From contig JAIRYW010000013.1 in the NCBI GenBank assembly GCA_031267645.1, positions 1 through 64,000 of the forward strand: DNA of 64,000 nt. Direction: 5' to 3'. Of the stretch, positions 7,095-15,874 are shown in pieces. A program made the position numbers and the translations under genes. The notes beneath the pieces were generated by a model. It saw only the letters and a program-made list of their open reading frames with translations, was not told where the DNA came from and did not search any database. This stretch comes from Propionibacteriaceae bacterium (lineage in GTDB: Bacteria; Actinomycetota; Actinomycetes; Propionibacteriales; Propionibacteriaceae). Positions within the stretch are counted from its first letter, which is position 1. The number at the start of each line of letters is the position of its first letter.

Positions 7095-10000
7095 GTGACC
7101 AGTCCCGCGCCCGCCGCCGCCCCGGAGAGCGCCCCCAGCGCCGGGAAACCAGAGCCGGCCGCCGGACCGTCGCCGAGTGACTGGCGTTTCCACTTGAAAG
7201 GCCTCTGGGCGGCCCGTCCCCGGCCGCACTGGCCGGATGGCTGGGCCGGCTCCTGGGGCGTCGACCTGCGGCGGCGCTTGGGCGGCCCGATCGGCCGCCA
7301 CGGCCGTCAGGGGCAAGCCAGCGGCATCGACCTGTGGGTCTTCGCCCTGGCCACCGTGACTTGGTTGATCTTGATGGTGCGCCAGGTGCCCTGCCGACAG
7401 GGCAACGTCGGCCAGGCCGTCGACACCTACACCTCGATGTGCTACTCGGACATCGGCATCCTTTACCGGGTCCGCGGCTTGGGCACGGGCGGCTCCTTGT
7501 ACACCGACATCGACTGGGAGTACCCCGTCCTGTCCGGCTGGTTCGCCGAGGTGGCCCGGTGGTTGACCGGCTTGATCGGCTTCCGGGCCGCCCCCGATCT
7601 CGACTCGGCCCAAATCCTGACCGACTCCAACGTCTACTTCGCCGTCACCGCCGTCCTGTTGTTCGCCTGTTTCTTGGGCGTGGTGGCGGTCCAACGCTCC
7701 CTCATGGGCGGCCAGTCCTGGGCGGTCATGGCCCTGGCGGTGTCCCCCGCCGTCATGAGCGCCGGCCTGATCAACTGGGACCTGTGGGCTGTCCTCTTGA
7801 CCTCCCTCGCCCTGTTGGCTTGGACCCGCCAGAAACCGATCCTGGCCGGGATCTGGCTCGGCCTGGGGGTGGCGGCCAAGTTCTACCCCTTGGTCTTGCT
7901 GGGCGGCTTGTTCGTCTGGGCCTGGCGCTCGGAACGCTTGCAGGCTTGGTCGAGGCTGGCCGGGGCGGCCGTGGTGACCTGGTTGGTGGTCAATCTGCCC
8001 CTGATGATGGTCGACTTCCCCGCCTGGAGCCACTTCTACTCCTACAACAGCCGCCGCCCGCCCGACTTGGGTTCGATCTGGTACGCCCTCGACCTGGTCG
8101 ATCTGGGCCCGCCCTCGGCCCAGACCTGGGCCCTGGTCCTGATGGTGGCCTGTTACGCCGGCATCGCCCTGCTCGTCCTGGCCGCACCGGTCACGCCCCG
8201 GGTGGGGCAGATCGCCTACCTCTGCGTGGCCGTGATGGTGGCCTTCAATCTGGTCTACTCCCCGCAGTACGTGCTCTGGACCCTGCCCTTGCTCATCTGG
8301 GCCCGACCCCACTGGCCCGACCTGCTGGTCTTCACCGTGGCCGAGCTGGGCTACTTCCTAGCCGTCTGGCTCTACTTGGCCGGCGACTTCTATTCCACCG
8401 CCGGCGGTCCGCCCCGCCTCTACGTGACCGCCATCTTCGTGCGCGTCGGCGCGACCGCTTGGCTGATGGCGCGGGTGGTGCGGGACATCTGGGTGGCCCA
8501 GGCCGACCCCTTGGCCGACGAACGGCCTCGGTTCGGCCGGCGCCTGGCCTGGACCGGCCCCCGCCCGGTTTGGGCGGCGTACGGTCCCGTCGATCCGACC
8601 AGCCCGATCAGTCCGACCAGCTCGATCGGTTCAGCCGGTCCGATACGGACGGCCGGTACGGCCAGTCTGACCGGCCCAACCAGTCCGGCCAGTCCGGCCG
8701 GCTCGGCCCCGACCGCTCGACCCAGCTCGCCCGGCCTCCCGCTCCCACCGACCAGTCCGGCCAGTGGCGCCGCCCTGGCCGGCGCCGTCGGACCGACCGG
8801 CGCCACCGTTCAGTCGGCTCCTCCAGCCGATCTATCGACCCCGGCCCTCGATCCGGCCCGACTCGACTCCAGCGCCCCGCTCCCCCGGCCCGGCCCGGCC
8901 GGCCGCGACGATCAGGTCCGGTTGAGCGCCGCCGCCACGGCCCGACCCACCGCCGTCACCGTCCGACCCGGCCTCTGGGCCCGGCTCGGAGCCGTCGTCC
9001 GGTTGGGCCGATCCCAGCGGACCGCCCCCAGCGGTCGGCCAGCCGGGCCGACCGACCCCAGCCGGTCGTCCCTCTTCAATCCGCGTTGGTCCGTCTCCGT
9101 CACGATCATGAGCTGGCTCTTCAGCCGAGTCACCTTGATCTTCGCCTCCCTCGTCATCGGCAGCACTTACGGCCGCAGCGGCCTCGACACCCTGGTCCAG
9201 TGGGACGCCGTCCACTTCATCAACCTGTCCGAAAACGGCTACCAGGCCGCTGACATCACCCAAGCCGCTTTCTTCCCCGGCCTCCCCCTCCTGATGGCGG
9301 CCCTCCGGTTGGTCGGCCTGTCCTCGGTGGCGGCCGGCTTCCTGATCAGTCTGTTGGCCTCCGCCGTGGTGGCTTGGGGCCTGTTCCGGTTGGCCGGCGG
9401 CGGCGTGGCCGGCGCGGTGACGGCCGGCGCCTGGTGTTTCGCGCCCATGGCCGTCTTCACGGTCGTGCCCTACTCCGAGTCGCTGTTCTTGGCCTTCGCC
9501 ATCTGGGCGTGGATCAAGGCTCGTTCCGAACATTGGTTCCAAGCCAGTTTGTTGGCGGCGGCGGCTTGCCTGACCCGGGTCTCCGGCGCCTTCCTGATCG
9601 GCGCCTTGGCCCTGCTGGCGATCTGGGGCTTCGGCCGGATCGACTGGGTGCGGGTGCGGCGGCGCTGGGCCTGGCTGTCTTTGCCGCTGCTGGCCGGTTT
9701 CGCCTACGTCCTGTACTTGCGTTTCCACTACGGCCATTGGGACACCTGGTTGCAGGCCCAACGGACCGGCTGGGGCCGTGGCTTCCACTGGCCCTGGGAG
9801 GCTCTTCGCACGACCCTGTGCGCGGCCGGATGGCTGAACCAGCCGGACGCTTTCGGACAGCCTTGCAGCTCTGGTTACGACCCGGGCAACGCCGGCATCT
9901 TCAGCGCCGAGATCCTGGCTGTGGCGGTCGGGGTGGTGATCGCCGCGGTCTGCCTGTGGCGGCGCCGGATCGGCGAGGGCGGCTGGGTCGGAGCCCAGGT

Positions 10001-10223
10001 CCTGGCCTTCTCCTGCCAGGTCTGGTTCATCTCAGTGGCGCGCGCCGTCCTGCTCTGGTTCCCCCTCTGGACCACTCTGGGCGAGGTGGCCAGGGCTCAG
10101 TCCCGGACCCGCGGTCGCGCCTGGTGGGCCCGGCTGGCCTTCTTCGTCCTCACCTGGGCGGTCTCCTTCGGCCTCATGCTGGCCTGGGCCGTGCGCTACT
10201 TCGAGGGAGCCTGGGCCGGCTGA
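7095..10223 (+). CDS. Fused double GT-C glycosyltransferase (GT87-like plus PIG-V-like)
   Basis: A polytopic membrane protein of about 1,042 residues with two separate glycosyltransferase-like halves. Residues 1-75 are a polar, proline-rich cytoplasmic lead. Residues about 75-470 carry many transmembrane helices and resemble the GT87/DUF2029 polyprenyl-phosphate-mannose-dependent mannosyltransferases (TDIDWEYPVLSGWFAEV, GLGVAAKFYPLVLLGG). Residues about 500-660 are a low-complexity Ser/Pro/Thr/Ala linker. Residues about 665-1042 form a second multi-helix domain resembling PIG-V-type mannosyltransferases (LVQWDAVHFINLSENGY, AAFFPGLPLL, PYSESLFLAFAIW). Both would use lipid-linked sugar at the outer face of the membrane. 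The open frame continues upstream to a TTG at 6975, but a GTG at 7095 fits the start of the homologous region better; neither has a strong Shine-Dalgarno. The acceptor (lipoglycan, glycolipid or protein) is unknown. Confidence 0.8.
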   Translation: MTSPAPAAAPESAPSAGKPEPAAGPSPSDWRFHLKGLWAARPRPHWPDGWAGSWGVDLRRRLGGPIGRHGRQGQASGIDLWVFALATVTWLILMVRQVPCRQGNVGQAVDTYTSMCYSDIGILYRVRGLGTGGSLYTDIDWEYPVLSGWFAEVARWLTGLIGFRAAPDLDSAQILTDSNVYFAVTAVLLFACFLGVVAVQRSLMGGQSWAVMALAVSPAVMSAGLINWDLWAVLLTSLALLAWTRQKPILAGIWLGLGVAAKFYPLVLLGGLFVWAWRSERLQAWSRLAGAAVVTWLVVNLPLMMVDFPAWSHFYSYNSRRPPDLGSIWYALDLVDLGPPSAQTWALVLMVACYAGIALLVLAAPVTPRVGQIAYLCVAVMVAFNLVYSPQYVLWTLPLLIWARPHWPDLLVFTVAELGYFLAVWLYLAGDFYSTAGGPPRLYVTAIFVRVGATAWLMARVVRDIWVAQADPLADERPRFGRRLAWTGPRPVWAAYGPVDPTSPISPTSSIGSAGPIRTAGTASLTGPTSPASPAGSAPTARPSSPGLPLPPTSPASGAALAGAVGPTGATVQSAPPADLSTPALDPARLDSSAPLPRPGPAGRDDQVRLSAAATARPTAVTVRPGLWARLGAVVRLGRSQRTAPSGRPAGPTDPSRSSLFNPRWSVSVTIMSWLFSRVTLIFASLVIGSTYGRSGLDTLVQWDAVHFINLSENGYQAADITQAAFFPGLPLLMAALRLVGLSSVAAGFLISLLASAVVAWGLFRLAGGGVAGAVTAGAWCFAPMAVFTVVPYSESLFLAFAIWAWIKARSEHWFQASLLAAAACLTRVSGAFLIGALALLAIWGFGRIDWVRVRRRWAWLSLPLLAGFAYVLYLRFHYGHWDTWLQAQRTGWGRGFHWPWEALRTTLCAAGWLNQPDAFGQPCSSGYDPGNAGIFSAEILAVAVGVVIAAVCLWRRRIGEGGWVGAQVLAFSCQVWFISVARAVLLWFPLWTTLGEVARAQSRTRGRAWWARLAFFVLTWAVSFGLMLAWAVRYFEGAWAG
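8590..8920 (+). repeat. Low-complexity linker repeats inside the fused glycosyltransferase
   Basis: Degenerate 9-12 bp units built on GACCAGTCCG and GGCCAGTCCG encode a Ser-Pro-Thr-Ala-Gly linker between the two GT-C domains. The units keep frame and vary in spacing, as expected from slippage or recombination. Confidence 0.6.
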
Positions 10224-11726
10224 GCCGGGCGGGACGGCGGCCGCGACGGCCTCGCCCCTCGGGCCGGTCTGCGCCGGCTCCGGTGGAGTAGCCGCGGCGG
10301 CCTGATTCCCCGGGCCGGTCTGCGCCGGTTCCGGCGGGGCGGCCCCGGCGGCCTGGTTCCCCGGACCGGGCTGAGCCGGTTCTGGACCGGTGGCCGCCGG
10401 CGGCAGCCAGGCTTGGGCGGAGATGGTGACGCGGCGGCCCTTGGGCGGCTCGACGTGGCGGACCAACAGCCCCAAGGTCGCCACCACCAACGAGGTCAGG
10501 GGGGCGTCCAACCAAGACGGTTGGAGCGAACTGACCACCGGCAAGCTGACGATGGCTCCGGCCAACCAAAAGGCCGGCGCCCGGGCCGGCGAGCGCAGCG
10601 ACTGGCCCCGGGTCAGCGCGAAACGCCGCCAGCACCAACGCAAGACCCCCAGACAAGCCAAAACCAGCACCACGGTCAGAGCCAGGCCGTATTGGCTGGC
10701 CAACTCGATCAGACCGTTGTGGGGCCGGTCGGTCAAACTCAAAACCGGGTCGCCGCTCAGCCGCAAACGCCAGCTGAAACCGCCCGGCCCGACTCCCAAC
10801 CAATTGCTGCCGGCCAACATGGCCATGCCTTGGTCGATCAGGTCGGTCCGGGCCGACCAGGGCAGGGGGGCGTACAGGCCGACGTCGCTCCAGTGCAGCG
10901 GGAAGTGGCGCCGCAACGGGCTCAGCGCCAGCCCCAGGACGACCAGGGCCGCTCCAGCCAGACCCCAACGGCCCAGCCGCCACTGCGCCCCCCACAGGGC
11001 CAACACGACCAGGGCCACGGCCAAGGCGACGCTTTGGTGGGTCCACCAAATCACGCCAGTCGCGATCAGAGCCGCCGTCGGAAAGGTCCAGCGCAGCCGC
11101 CGGTCCGACTCCAAGGCGTGGCCGATCGGCATCAAAGCCAGGCCGATCAGGCTGGCCGTGGCCAAATGGCTGGGGCTGGGCAAGGGCCCGGACAGCGGCC
11201 AGTCGCGCGTCAAGCGGAGGTAGACAGCGACCGCCCCCAGGATGGCGACCATGTACATCCAGCCCCGGATGACGGTCAGGACGGTCTCACTGGTGCGGTA
11301 GAGCTGGATCAAGGAGACGGTCAGGACCCAGCCGAAGCCCACCACCACCAACTCGGCCGCGGCCGAGTCGATGGGTGGCCGGGAGACCGCCGCGGCCACC
11401 GCGGCCGAGACCAGGAAGGCCAGACCCAGGCCGCCGGCCCCCATAATGGCACGCGAGTGGTCTTGGAAGCGCCACCAATCCCAGGCCGCCGTCAACGCCA
11501 ACACGGCCACCACCGTGACCAGGACGGGTTCGCGCCCGAACAGCCAAGTGCCCAGCAGAGCCAGGCTGGGCAGGCTGATCAACAGCCAGCCGACCCAGCG
11601 TGGCGTGGGACGTTGGGCGGCCTTCAAAACTGGCTTGGTCAAGGGCCGACGACGGGCGCCGGGACCTTCCGGCAGACCCTGAAGGCCGGCTGACTTGGGA
11701 CTCTCTGTGGTTGACATCGTGTCCAT
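10032..11726 (-). CDS. O-antigen ligase/polymerase-like (Wzy/WaaL family) membrane protein
   Basis: A polytopic protein of about 564 residues with 10 or more hydrophobic helices. A conserved large-loop region (SNWLGVGPGGFSWRLRLSGD, then DRPHNGLIELASQYGLALT) matches the O-antigen ligase family: the H-N-x-x-x-E-L-A-S-x-x-G arrangement is characteristic. It probably joins or polymerises lipid-linked glycans outside the membrane. The last 130 residues are a non-membrane tail with repeats (PEPAQTGPGNQAA three times) and a Gly/Pro/Glu-rich end. Its 3' end runs 192 nt antisense through the end of the neighbouring glycosyltransferase gene. Start uncertain: ATG at 11726 or 11717, or GTG at 11744 with CACACT 7 nt upstream. 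Pairing with the glycosyltransferase suggests a shared role in envelope glycan assembly. Confidence 0.75.
   Translation of the reverse strand: MDTMSTTESPKSAGLQGLPEGPGARRRPLTKPVLKAAQRPTPRWVGWLLISLPSLALLGTWLFGREPVLVTVVAVLALTAAWDWWRFQDHSRAIMGAGGLGLAFLVSAAVAAAVSRPPIDSAAAELVVVGFGWVLTVSLIQLYRTSETVLTVIRGWMYMVAILGAVAVYLRLTRDWPLSGPLPSPSHLATASLIGLALMPIGHALESDRRLRWTFPTAALIATGVIWWTHQSVALAVALVVLALWGAQWRLGRWGLAGAALVVLGLALSPLRRHFPLHWSDVGLYAPLPWSARTDLIDQGMAMLAGSNWLGVGPGGFSWRLRLSGDPVLSLTDRPHNGLIELASQYGLALTVVLVLACLGVLRWCWRRFALTRGQSLRSPARAPAFWLAGAIVSLPVVSSLQPSWLDAPLTSLVVATLGLLVRHVEPPKGRRVTISAQAWLPPAATGPEPAQPGPGNQAAGAAPPEPAQTGPGNQAAAATPPEPAQTGPRGEAVAAAVPPGSAGPGSLEVAHGPGQHEAEGDRPGEDEEGQPGPPGATAGPGLSPGHLAQSGPEGEPEQDGARH
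10230..10390. repeat. Three tandem repeats in the ligase tail
   Basis: Three imperfect copies of about 57 bp, each containing GGCGGCCTG.TTCCCCGG and CGCCGG.TCCGGCGG-type sequence, encode the PEPAQTGPGNQAA repeats of the O-antigen-ligase-like protein. They begin just beyond the stop of the convergent glycosyltransferase gene. Confidence 0.65.
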
Positions 11727-11944
11727 TGTCCCAGCCTGGCCCACATCTTGTAGTGTGTGGTGTTAGATGGAAAGGTGACTAACCATCGAAGCCATGGATC
11801 GGGACGGAATCGGGCCGACCCGGCTCTTCGGTGGGAAGCGCCATCCGGGTAGCATGTCCCATTGTTGCCGCACAGCGACACGATGTGACAGCTATCTGCA
11901 TACCGTCACGCCTCTCGGGGGGCTGACACAAGCGAAGGAGAACC

Positions 11945-12211
11945 ATGTCCAAGAAGAAGGACAAGAAGAAGGAAGCAGCGGCGGCCGCCCCGGCGCCCGT
12001 CGTTCGGAAGATCGATCGCAGCAAGCTGACGACCGAGACCCTGAAGACCATCGCCACCCAGGTGAAGGCTAAGAAGCACGCCCAAGAGGCTTGTGACGAA
12101 GCTGTCATCAAGGCACGCCTGGAAGGCTGCTCTTGGGTGCAGATCGCCGCTGCGCTGGGCATCTCGCCGCAGGGCGCCCGACAGAAGTACCTGTCAAGAA
12201 TTCCTGCCTGA
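11945..12211 (+). CDS. Small lysine-rich protein with a C-terminal helix-turn-helix
   Basis: An 88-residue protein. The first 13 residues are almost all Lys/Asp/Glu, followed by an Ala/Pro stretch. Residues about 55-85 (EGCSWVQIAAALGISPQGAR, then QKYLS) resemble the sigma-70 region 4-like helix-turn-helix of small actinobacterial DNA-binding proteins. The ATG has a good GAAGGAGAA Shine-Dalgarno. The gene stands alone and is followed by a strong hairpin terminator. A nucleoid or regulatory role is suggested by the basic N-terminus and HTH, but I do not recognise a characterised family member. Confidence 0.75.
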   Translation: MSKKKDKKKEAAAAAPAPVVRKIDRSKLTTETLKTIATQVKAKKHAQEACDEAVIKARLEGCSWVQIAAALGISPQGARQKYLSRIPA

Positions 12212-12220
12212 CTCGAGCCT

Positions 12221-12281
12221 GATCGTCCCGGTCCCAGAGCGCGCGGCCCCAGGCCGCGATCGGTTTGGGACCGGGACGATC
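12221..12281. terminator. Nested-hairpin bidirectional terminator
   Basis: A perfect 16-bp inverted repeat (GATCGTCCCGGTCCCA at 12221-12236, with its complement at 12266-12281) encloses a second perfect 7-bp hairpin (CGCGGCC-CCA-GGCCGCG, 12242-12258). It sits between the stop codons of the convergent HTH gene and ilvD. No long T-tract follows, so it may act as a GC-rich actinobacterial terminator or block read-through in both directions. Confidence 0.7.
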
Positions 12282-12312
12282 GGTCGTTCTCGAGCCAGAC
12301 TTGGGAATGACG

Positions 12313-14151
12313 TCAAAGACGTCTACGAGCCGCGCCTTTGTCGGCCGATTGGGCCAAGGAGGCGTAGACGCGCAAGGCTTGGGAGATCGGCCTCAGCCGC
12401 TGGGCCGGCTCCCAGCCCAGTCGATCCTGTTCTTGGCGGCGCCGATCGAGTTCGGCTTGGTCCAATTCGACGTTGATGGACCGCTGCGGGATCGAAATGG
12501 TGATGATGTCCCCGTCCCGCACCAGACCGATGGCCCCGCCGTCAGCCGCCTCCGGTGAGACGTGTCCGATGGACAACCCGCTGGAGCCGCCGGAGAAACG
12601 ACCGTCCGTGATGAGGGCGCAGCGTTGCCCCAGCCCCACCCCCTTCAGATAGCTGGTCGGATACAGCATCTCCTGCATACCGGGCCCGCCCCGGGGCCCC
12701 TCGTAACGCACCACCACCACGTCGCCGGCTTCGATCCGCCCGGACAGGATGGCCTGGCCGGCCTCCTCTTGCGACTCTGTCACCTTGGCCGGACCGGTGA
12801 AGGTCCACAGCTCGGCCGGCACGCCAGCCGTTTTGACGATGCAGCCCGCCGGAGCGAGGTTGCCGGTCAAGACGGCCAAGCCGCCGTCGGCCGTGTAGGG
12901 ATGGGCGGTGGAACGCACACAGCCGTGCTCGGCGTCGGTGTCGAGGCTGTCCCAGCGGGCGGTCGAGGCGAAGCCGGCGCTGGTGCGGGCCCCGGCCGGA
13001 CCGGCTAGGAAGAGGTCGAAGGCGGCCGGGTCGGCTTGGCCGCCGCGCACGTCCCAGCGCGCCAACCAGTCGGTCAGACAGTCGGCGTGGACGGAGCGGA
13101 CCCCCCGATCGAGAAAGCCGCCCCGGTCCAACTCGCCCAGTATGGCGGGGATGCCGCCAGCCCGGTGGACGTGTTCCATGTAGTAGGTGTGGGAGTTGGG
13201 CGCCACCTTGCAAACACAGGGCACGCGCCGCGACAGAGCGTCGATGTCGGCCTGGTCGAAGTCGACCCCGGCCTCCTGGGCCGCCGCCAACAGGTGCAGG
13301 ACGGTGTTGGTCGACCCGCCCATGGCGATGTCCACCGTCATGGCGTTGCCGAAGGCGGCCCGGCTGGCGATGGACTTGGGCAGGATCGAATCGTCGTCCT
13401 GGTCGTACCAACGCCGGCACAGCTCCACGATCAGCTGGCCGGCCCGGTCGAACAGCCGCCCGCGCTGGTCCGAGGTGGCCAAGGTGGTGCCATTGCCGGG
13501 CAGAGCCAAGCCGATGGCCTCGATCAGACAGTTCATGGAATTGGCCGTGAACATCCCCGAGCAAGAGCCGCAGGTGGGACAGGCCGAGCGCTCGATCCGA
13601 TCCAGTTGGTCGTCCGAGACCGCCGGGTCGACCGAGCTGATCATGGCGTCGATCAGGTCCAGGGAGGTGGCGGCGGAGCCGGGTCTGACGACGGCCAGGC
13701 CGGCCTCCATCGGGCCGCCCGAGACGAAGACGGTGGGCAGGTTGAGGCGCAGGGCGGCCAGCAACATGCCGGGGGTGATCTTGTCGCAGTTGGAGACGCA
13801 GACCAGGGCGTCGGCGCAGTGGGCGTTGACCATGTACTCGACTGAGTCGGCGATCAGCTCCCGGCTGGGCAAGGAGTAGAGCATGCCGGAGTGACCCATG
13901 GCGATGCCGTCGTCGATGGCGATGGTGTTGAACTCACGCCCCACCCCGCCGGACTGGGCGATGGCCTGGCAGACCCGCTGGCCGACGTCCTTGAGGTGGA
14001 CGTGGCCGGGCACGAACTGGGTGAAGGAGTTGGCCACGGCGATGATCGGCTTGCCGAAATCGGTCTCGGCCATCCCGGTGGCGCGCCAAAGGGCCCTGGC
14101 GCCGGCCATCTGTCGACCCTCGGTGGTGGTGCGGGAACGCAAAGCTGGCAT
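12313..14151 (-). CDS. ilvD: Dihydroxy-acid dehydratase
   Basis: A 612-residue enzyme of valine, leucine, isoleucine and pantothenate synthesis that dehydrates 2,3-dihydroxy-acids to 2-keto acids. The full-length IlvD pattern is visible: the start [20 protein letters not shown], the iron-sulfur ligands in [12 protein letters not shown] and [18 protein letters not shown], and the C-terminal [20 protein letters not shown]. The spacing of the cysteines fits the [2Fe-2S]/[4Fe-4S] enzymes. The ATG has an AGGAGGGCT Shine-Dalgarno. It is monocistronic here, with a terminator between it and the convergent HTH gene. No other branched-chain genes are nearby. Confidence 0.97.
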   Translation of the reverse strand: MPALRSRTTTEGRQMAGARALWRATGMAETDFGKPIIAVANSFTQFVPGHVHLKDVGQRVCQAIAQSGGVGREFNTIAIDDGIAMGHSGMLYSLPSRELIADSVEYMVNAHCADALVCVSNCDKITPGMLLAALRLNLPTVFVSGGPMEAGLAVVRPGSAATSLDLIDAMISSVDPAVSDDQLDRIERSACPTCGSCSGMFTANSMNCLIEAIGLALPGNGTTLATSDQRGRLFDRAGQLIVELCRRWYDQDDDSILPKSIASRAAFGNAMTVDIAMGGSTNTVLHLLAAAQEAGVDFDQADIDALSRRVPCVCKVAPNSHTYYMEHVHRAGGIPAILGELDRGGFLDRGVRSVHADCLTDWLARWDVRGGQADPAAFDLFLAGPAGARTSAGFASTARWDSLDTDAEHGCVRSTAHPYTADGGLAVLTGNLAPAGCIVKTAGVPAELWTFTGPAKVTESQEEAGQAILSGRIEAGDVVVVRYEGPRGGPGMQEMLYPTSYLKGVGLGQRCALITDGRFSGGSSGLSIGHVSPEAADGGAIGLVRDGDIITISIPQRSINVELDQAELDRRRQEQDRLGWEPAQRLRPISQALRVYASLAQSADKGAARRRL

Positions 14152-14268
14152 GAGCCCTCCTAATGCTGTGCCTCCAAGATAACCGAACCCTTGGGCGGCT
14201 AGGCGTCGGACAGCCTACGCCGGCGCCGGCCGGCCGCGGCCCCCGTCCAGGGCGGCCTGGGAGCCGAT

Positions 14269-14274
14269 TAGGCT
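14269..14274 (+). promoter_or_regulatory. TAGGCT -10 box for leaderless YbjQ-family gene
   Basis: TAGGCT is followed by exactly 6 nt and then the ATG at 14281. No Shine-Dalgarno can fit, so the transcript should be leaderless. Confidence 0.55.
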
Positions 14275-14280
14275 GGTCCC

Positions 14281-14679
14281 ATGCTGATCGTGACGACCAA
14301 TGACATACCGGGCTATCGGATCGACGCCGTCCTGGGCGAGGTGATGGGCATGACCGTGCGGTCGGCCAATTTGGGCGCCAACTTCGTGGCCAGTTTCCGG
14401 GCCATGGGCGGTGGCGAGGTGAAGGAATACACCACTTTGGTCTACGAGTCGCGCCAACAGGTCATGGATCGGATGTGGGAACAAGCCATTCAACGCGGCG
14501 CCAACGCCATCGTCGGCATGCGTTTCGACACCGGCGACATCGCCCAAGCTTTCTCCGAGGTCTGCGCCTACGGCACGGCCGTGGTGGTGCGACCGCTGCC
14601 CGCCGGACAACTCGGTTCGACCCCGCAGTCGGCCGCTCAGGCCGAGGCCGACACGACGCCCGGCCAGATGTTGCGCTGA
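14281..14679 (+). CDS. YbjQ/UPF0145 family protein
   Basis: A 132-residue protein with the conserved core of the YbjQ/UPF0145 family. Visible landmarks are the start LIVTTNDIPGYRIDAVLGEV, then GMTVRSANLGANFVASFR and GANAIVGMRFDTG. The family forms small homo-oligomers sometimes labelled heavy-metal binding; its function is not established. The last 30 residues are variable. The start is fixed by the TAGGCT box 6 nt upstream and by family alignment. The next gene begins 4 nt after the stop, so the two are probably co-transcribed. Confidence 0.88.
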   Translation: MLIVTTNDIPGYRIDAVLGEVMGMTVRSANLGANFVASFRAMGGGEVKEYTTLVYESRQQVMDRMWEQAIQRGANAIVGMRFDTGDIAQAFSEVCAYGTAVVVRPLPAGQLGSTPQSAAQAEADTTPGQMLR

Positions 14680-14683
14680 GTCC

Positions 14684-15820
14684 ATGGGCCCTGAGCCGAC
14701 GGGCGCCCAGCCGACGGGCCCTGAACCGATAGACACCGAGCCGACGGATCCTGGGCCGATGGGCCCTGAGTCCGTGGGCGCCGAGCCGGCGGGCGGCGGC
14801 CCGCCCCGCCGGGCCGGTTCGGAAGCGGCTGAGCGCCCGACCTCGATTTGGGCGGCCGGCGCGGTGGTGTGGCGGCGGAGCGGCCGGGAGCCGGAGGTGG
14901 CCTTGGTGCACCGGCCCCGCTACGACGATTGGTCCCTGCCCAAGGGCAAGGCCCGGCGCCACGAGGCCCTGCCGGTGACGGCGGTGCGGGAGGTGGCCGA
15001 GGAGACCGGGCTGAGGATCCGGTTGGGACCGGCCTTGGGCTCGGTCGGTTACCAGACCGCGGACGGCCCCAAGCGGGTGTCGTACTGGCTGGGCCAGCTG
15101 TTGGGCCCCGGTCCGGCCGACCGTCCGGCCGGCGGTCGCTCCCTTGGACCGCCGAGTCAGCCGGTCGACCAGTCCGGCGGTGAAGTCGATCAGGTGGCTT
15201 GGTTGCCTCGGACCGAGGCCTGGGAGCGGCTGACCTACACCGACGAGCGGGCCGTGTTGGACCAGTCGGCCGCCTGGGGCGAGACCACCGCCTGGTTGAT
15301 CGTGCGGCCGGCCCGGGGGCAGGCCTCTTGGGTTGGCGCGGCGACGGATCGCCCCTTGTCCAAGCGGGGTCGTGAACAATTGCCGGATCTGGACCGGCTG
15401 CTGTGGGCTTACGGGGTGACTGACTTGGTGGCCGACCCCGAGCGGCCTTGCCAGGACAGTTTGGCCTTGACCGCCACCCGTCTGGGAGTGACGGTCGAGG
15501 CCGCCTCGACTCTGAACGACCCAGCTTCCACCGCTCCGTGGTCGGCCCACCCCGGGGGATCGCCCGCGCCGTCCGAATCGGCCGAATCGGCCGAGCCGGC
15601 CGGGCCGGCCGGACCGGGCTGGACCGGTCTGGTCGGAGCCTCGGGCCGGCCGACGGCTTGGTGCGTCCGGACCAAGGCCCTGGCCGGGCTGATGGAGGCC
15701 TGCGCGGTGGAGCCCAGGCGGTTGGCCCCGGCCGGCGTCCTGGCGCTCCATTTGGACGCCGCCGGTCGGGTCCTGGCCCACGATTGGCTGGACAGCGGCT
15801 GGACTCGGCCCGACCACTGA
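14684..15820 (+). CDS. MutT1-like Nudix hydrolase fused to a degenerate histidine-phosphatase domain
   Basis: A 378-residue two-domain protein. The first 45 residues are a PEPTG-type Pro/Gly/Glu repeat. Residues about 50-180 are a Nudix domain with an intact box (GKARRHEALPVTAVREVAEE, TG). The remainder aligns with the histidine-phosphatase half of mycobacterial MutT1, which cleans oxidised nucleotides and Ap4A. Here the phosphatase signature (V)RHA is replaced by VRPARG, so the catalytic histidine is missing. The C-Q-x-(T/S) helix region is PCQDSLALTA, and a Gly/Ser/Glu/Pro linker interrupts the domain near residues 285-320. The Nudix half should be active; the phosphatase half is probably not. 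The gene follows the YbjQ gene by 4 nt and converges on ppk. Confidence 0.85.
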   Translation: MGPEPTGAQPTGPEPIDTEPTDPGPMGPESVGAEPAGGGPPRRAGSEAAERPTSIWAAGAVVWRRSGREPEVALVHRPRYDDWSLPKGKARRHEALPVTAVREVAEETGLRIRLGPALGSVGYQTADGPKRVSYWLGQLLGPGPADRPAGGRSLGPPSQPVDQSGGEVDQVAWLPRTEAWERLTYTDERAVLDQSAAWGETTAWLIVRPARGQASWVGAATDRPLSKRGREQLPDLDRLLWAYGVTDLVADPERPCQDSLALTATRLGVTVEAASTLNDPASTAPWSAHPGGSPAPSESAESAEPAGPAGPGWTGLVGASGRPTAWCVRTKALAGLMEACAVEPRRLAPAGVLALHLDAAGRVLAHDWLDSGWTRPDH

Positions 15821-15874
15821 GGCCGTCCGGAGACCGCTCAGCGGGACGGAGAGGCCCGCCGGCCCGCGGCCGTC

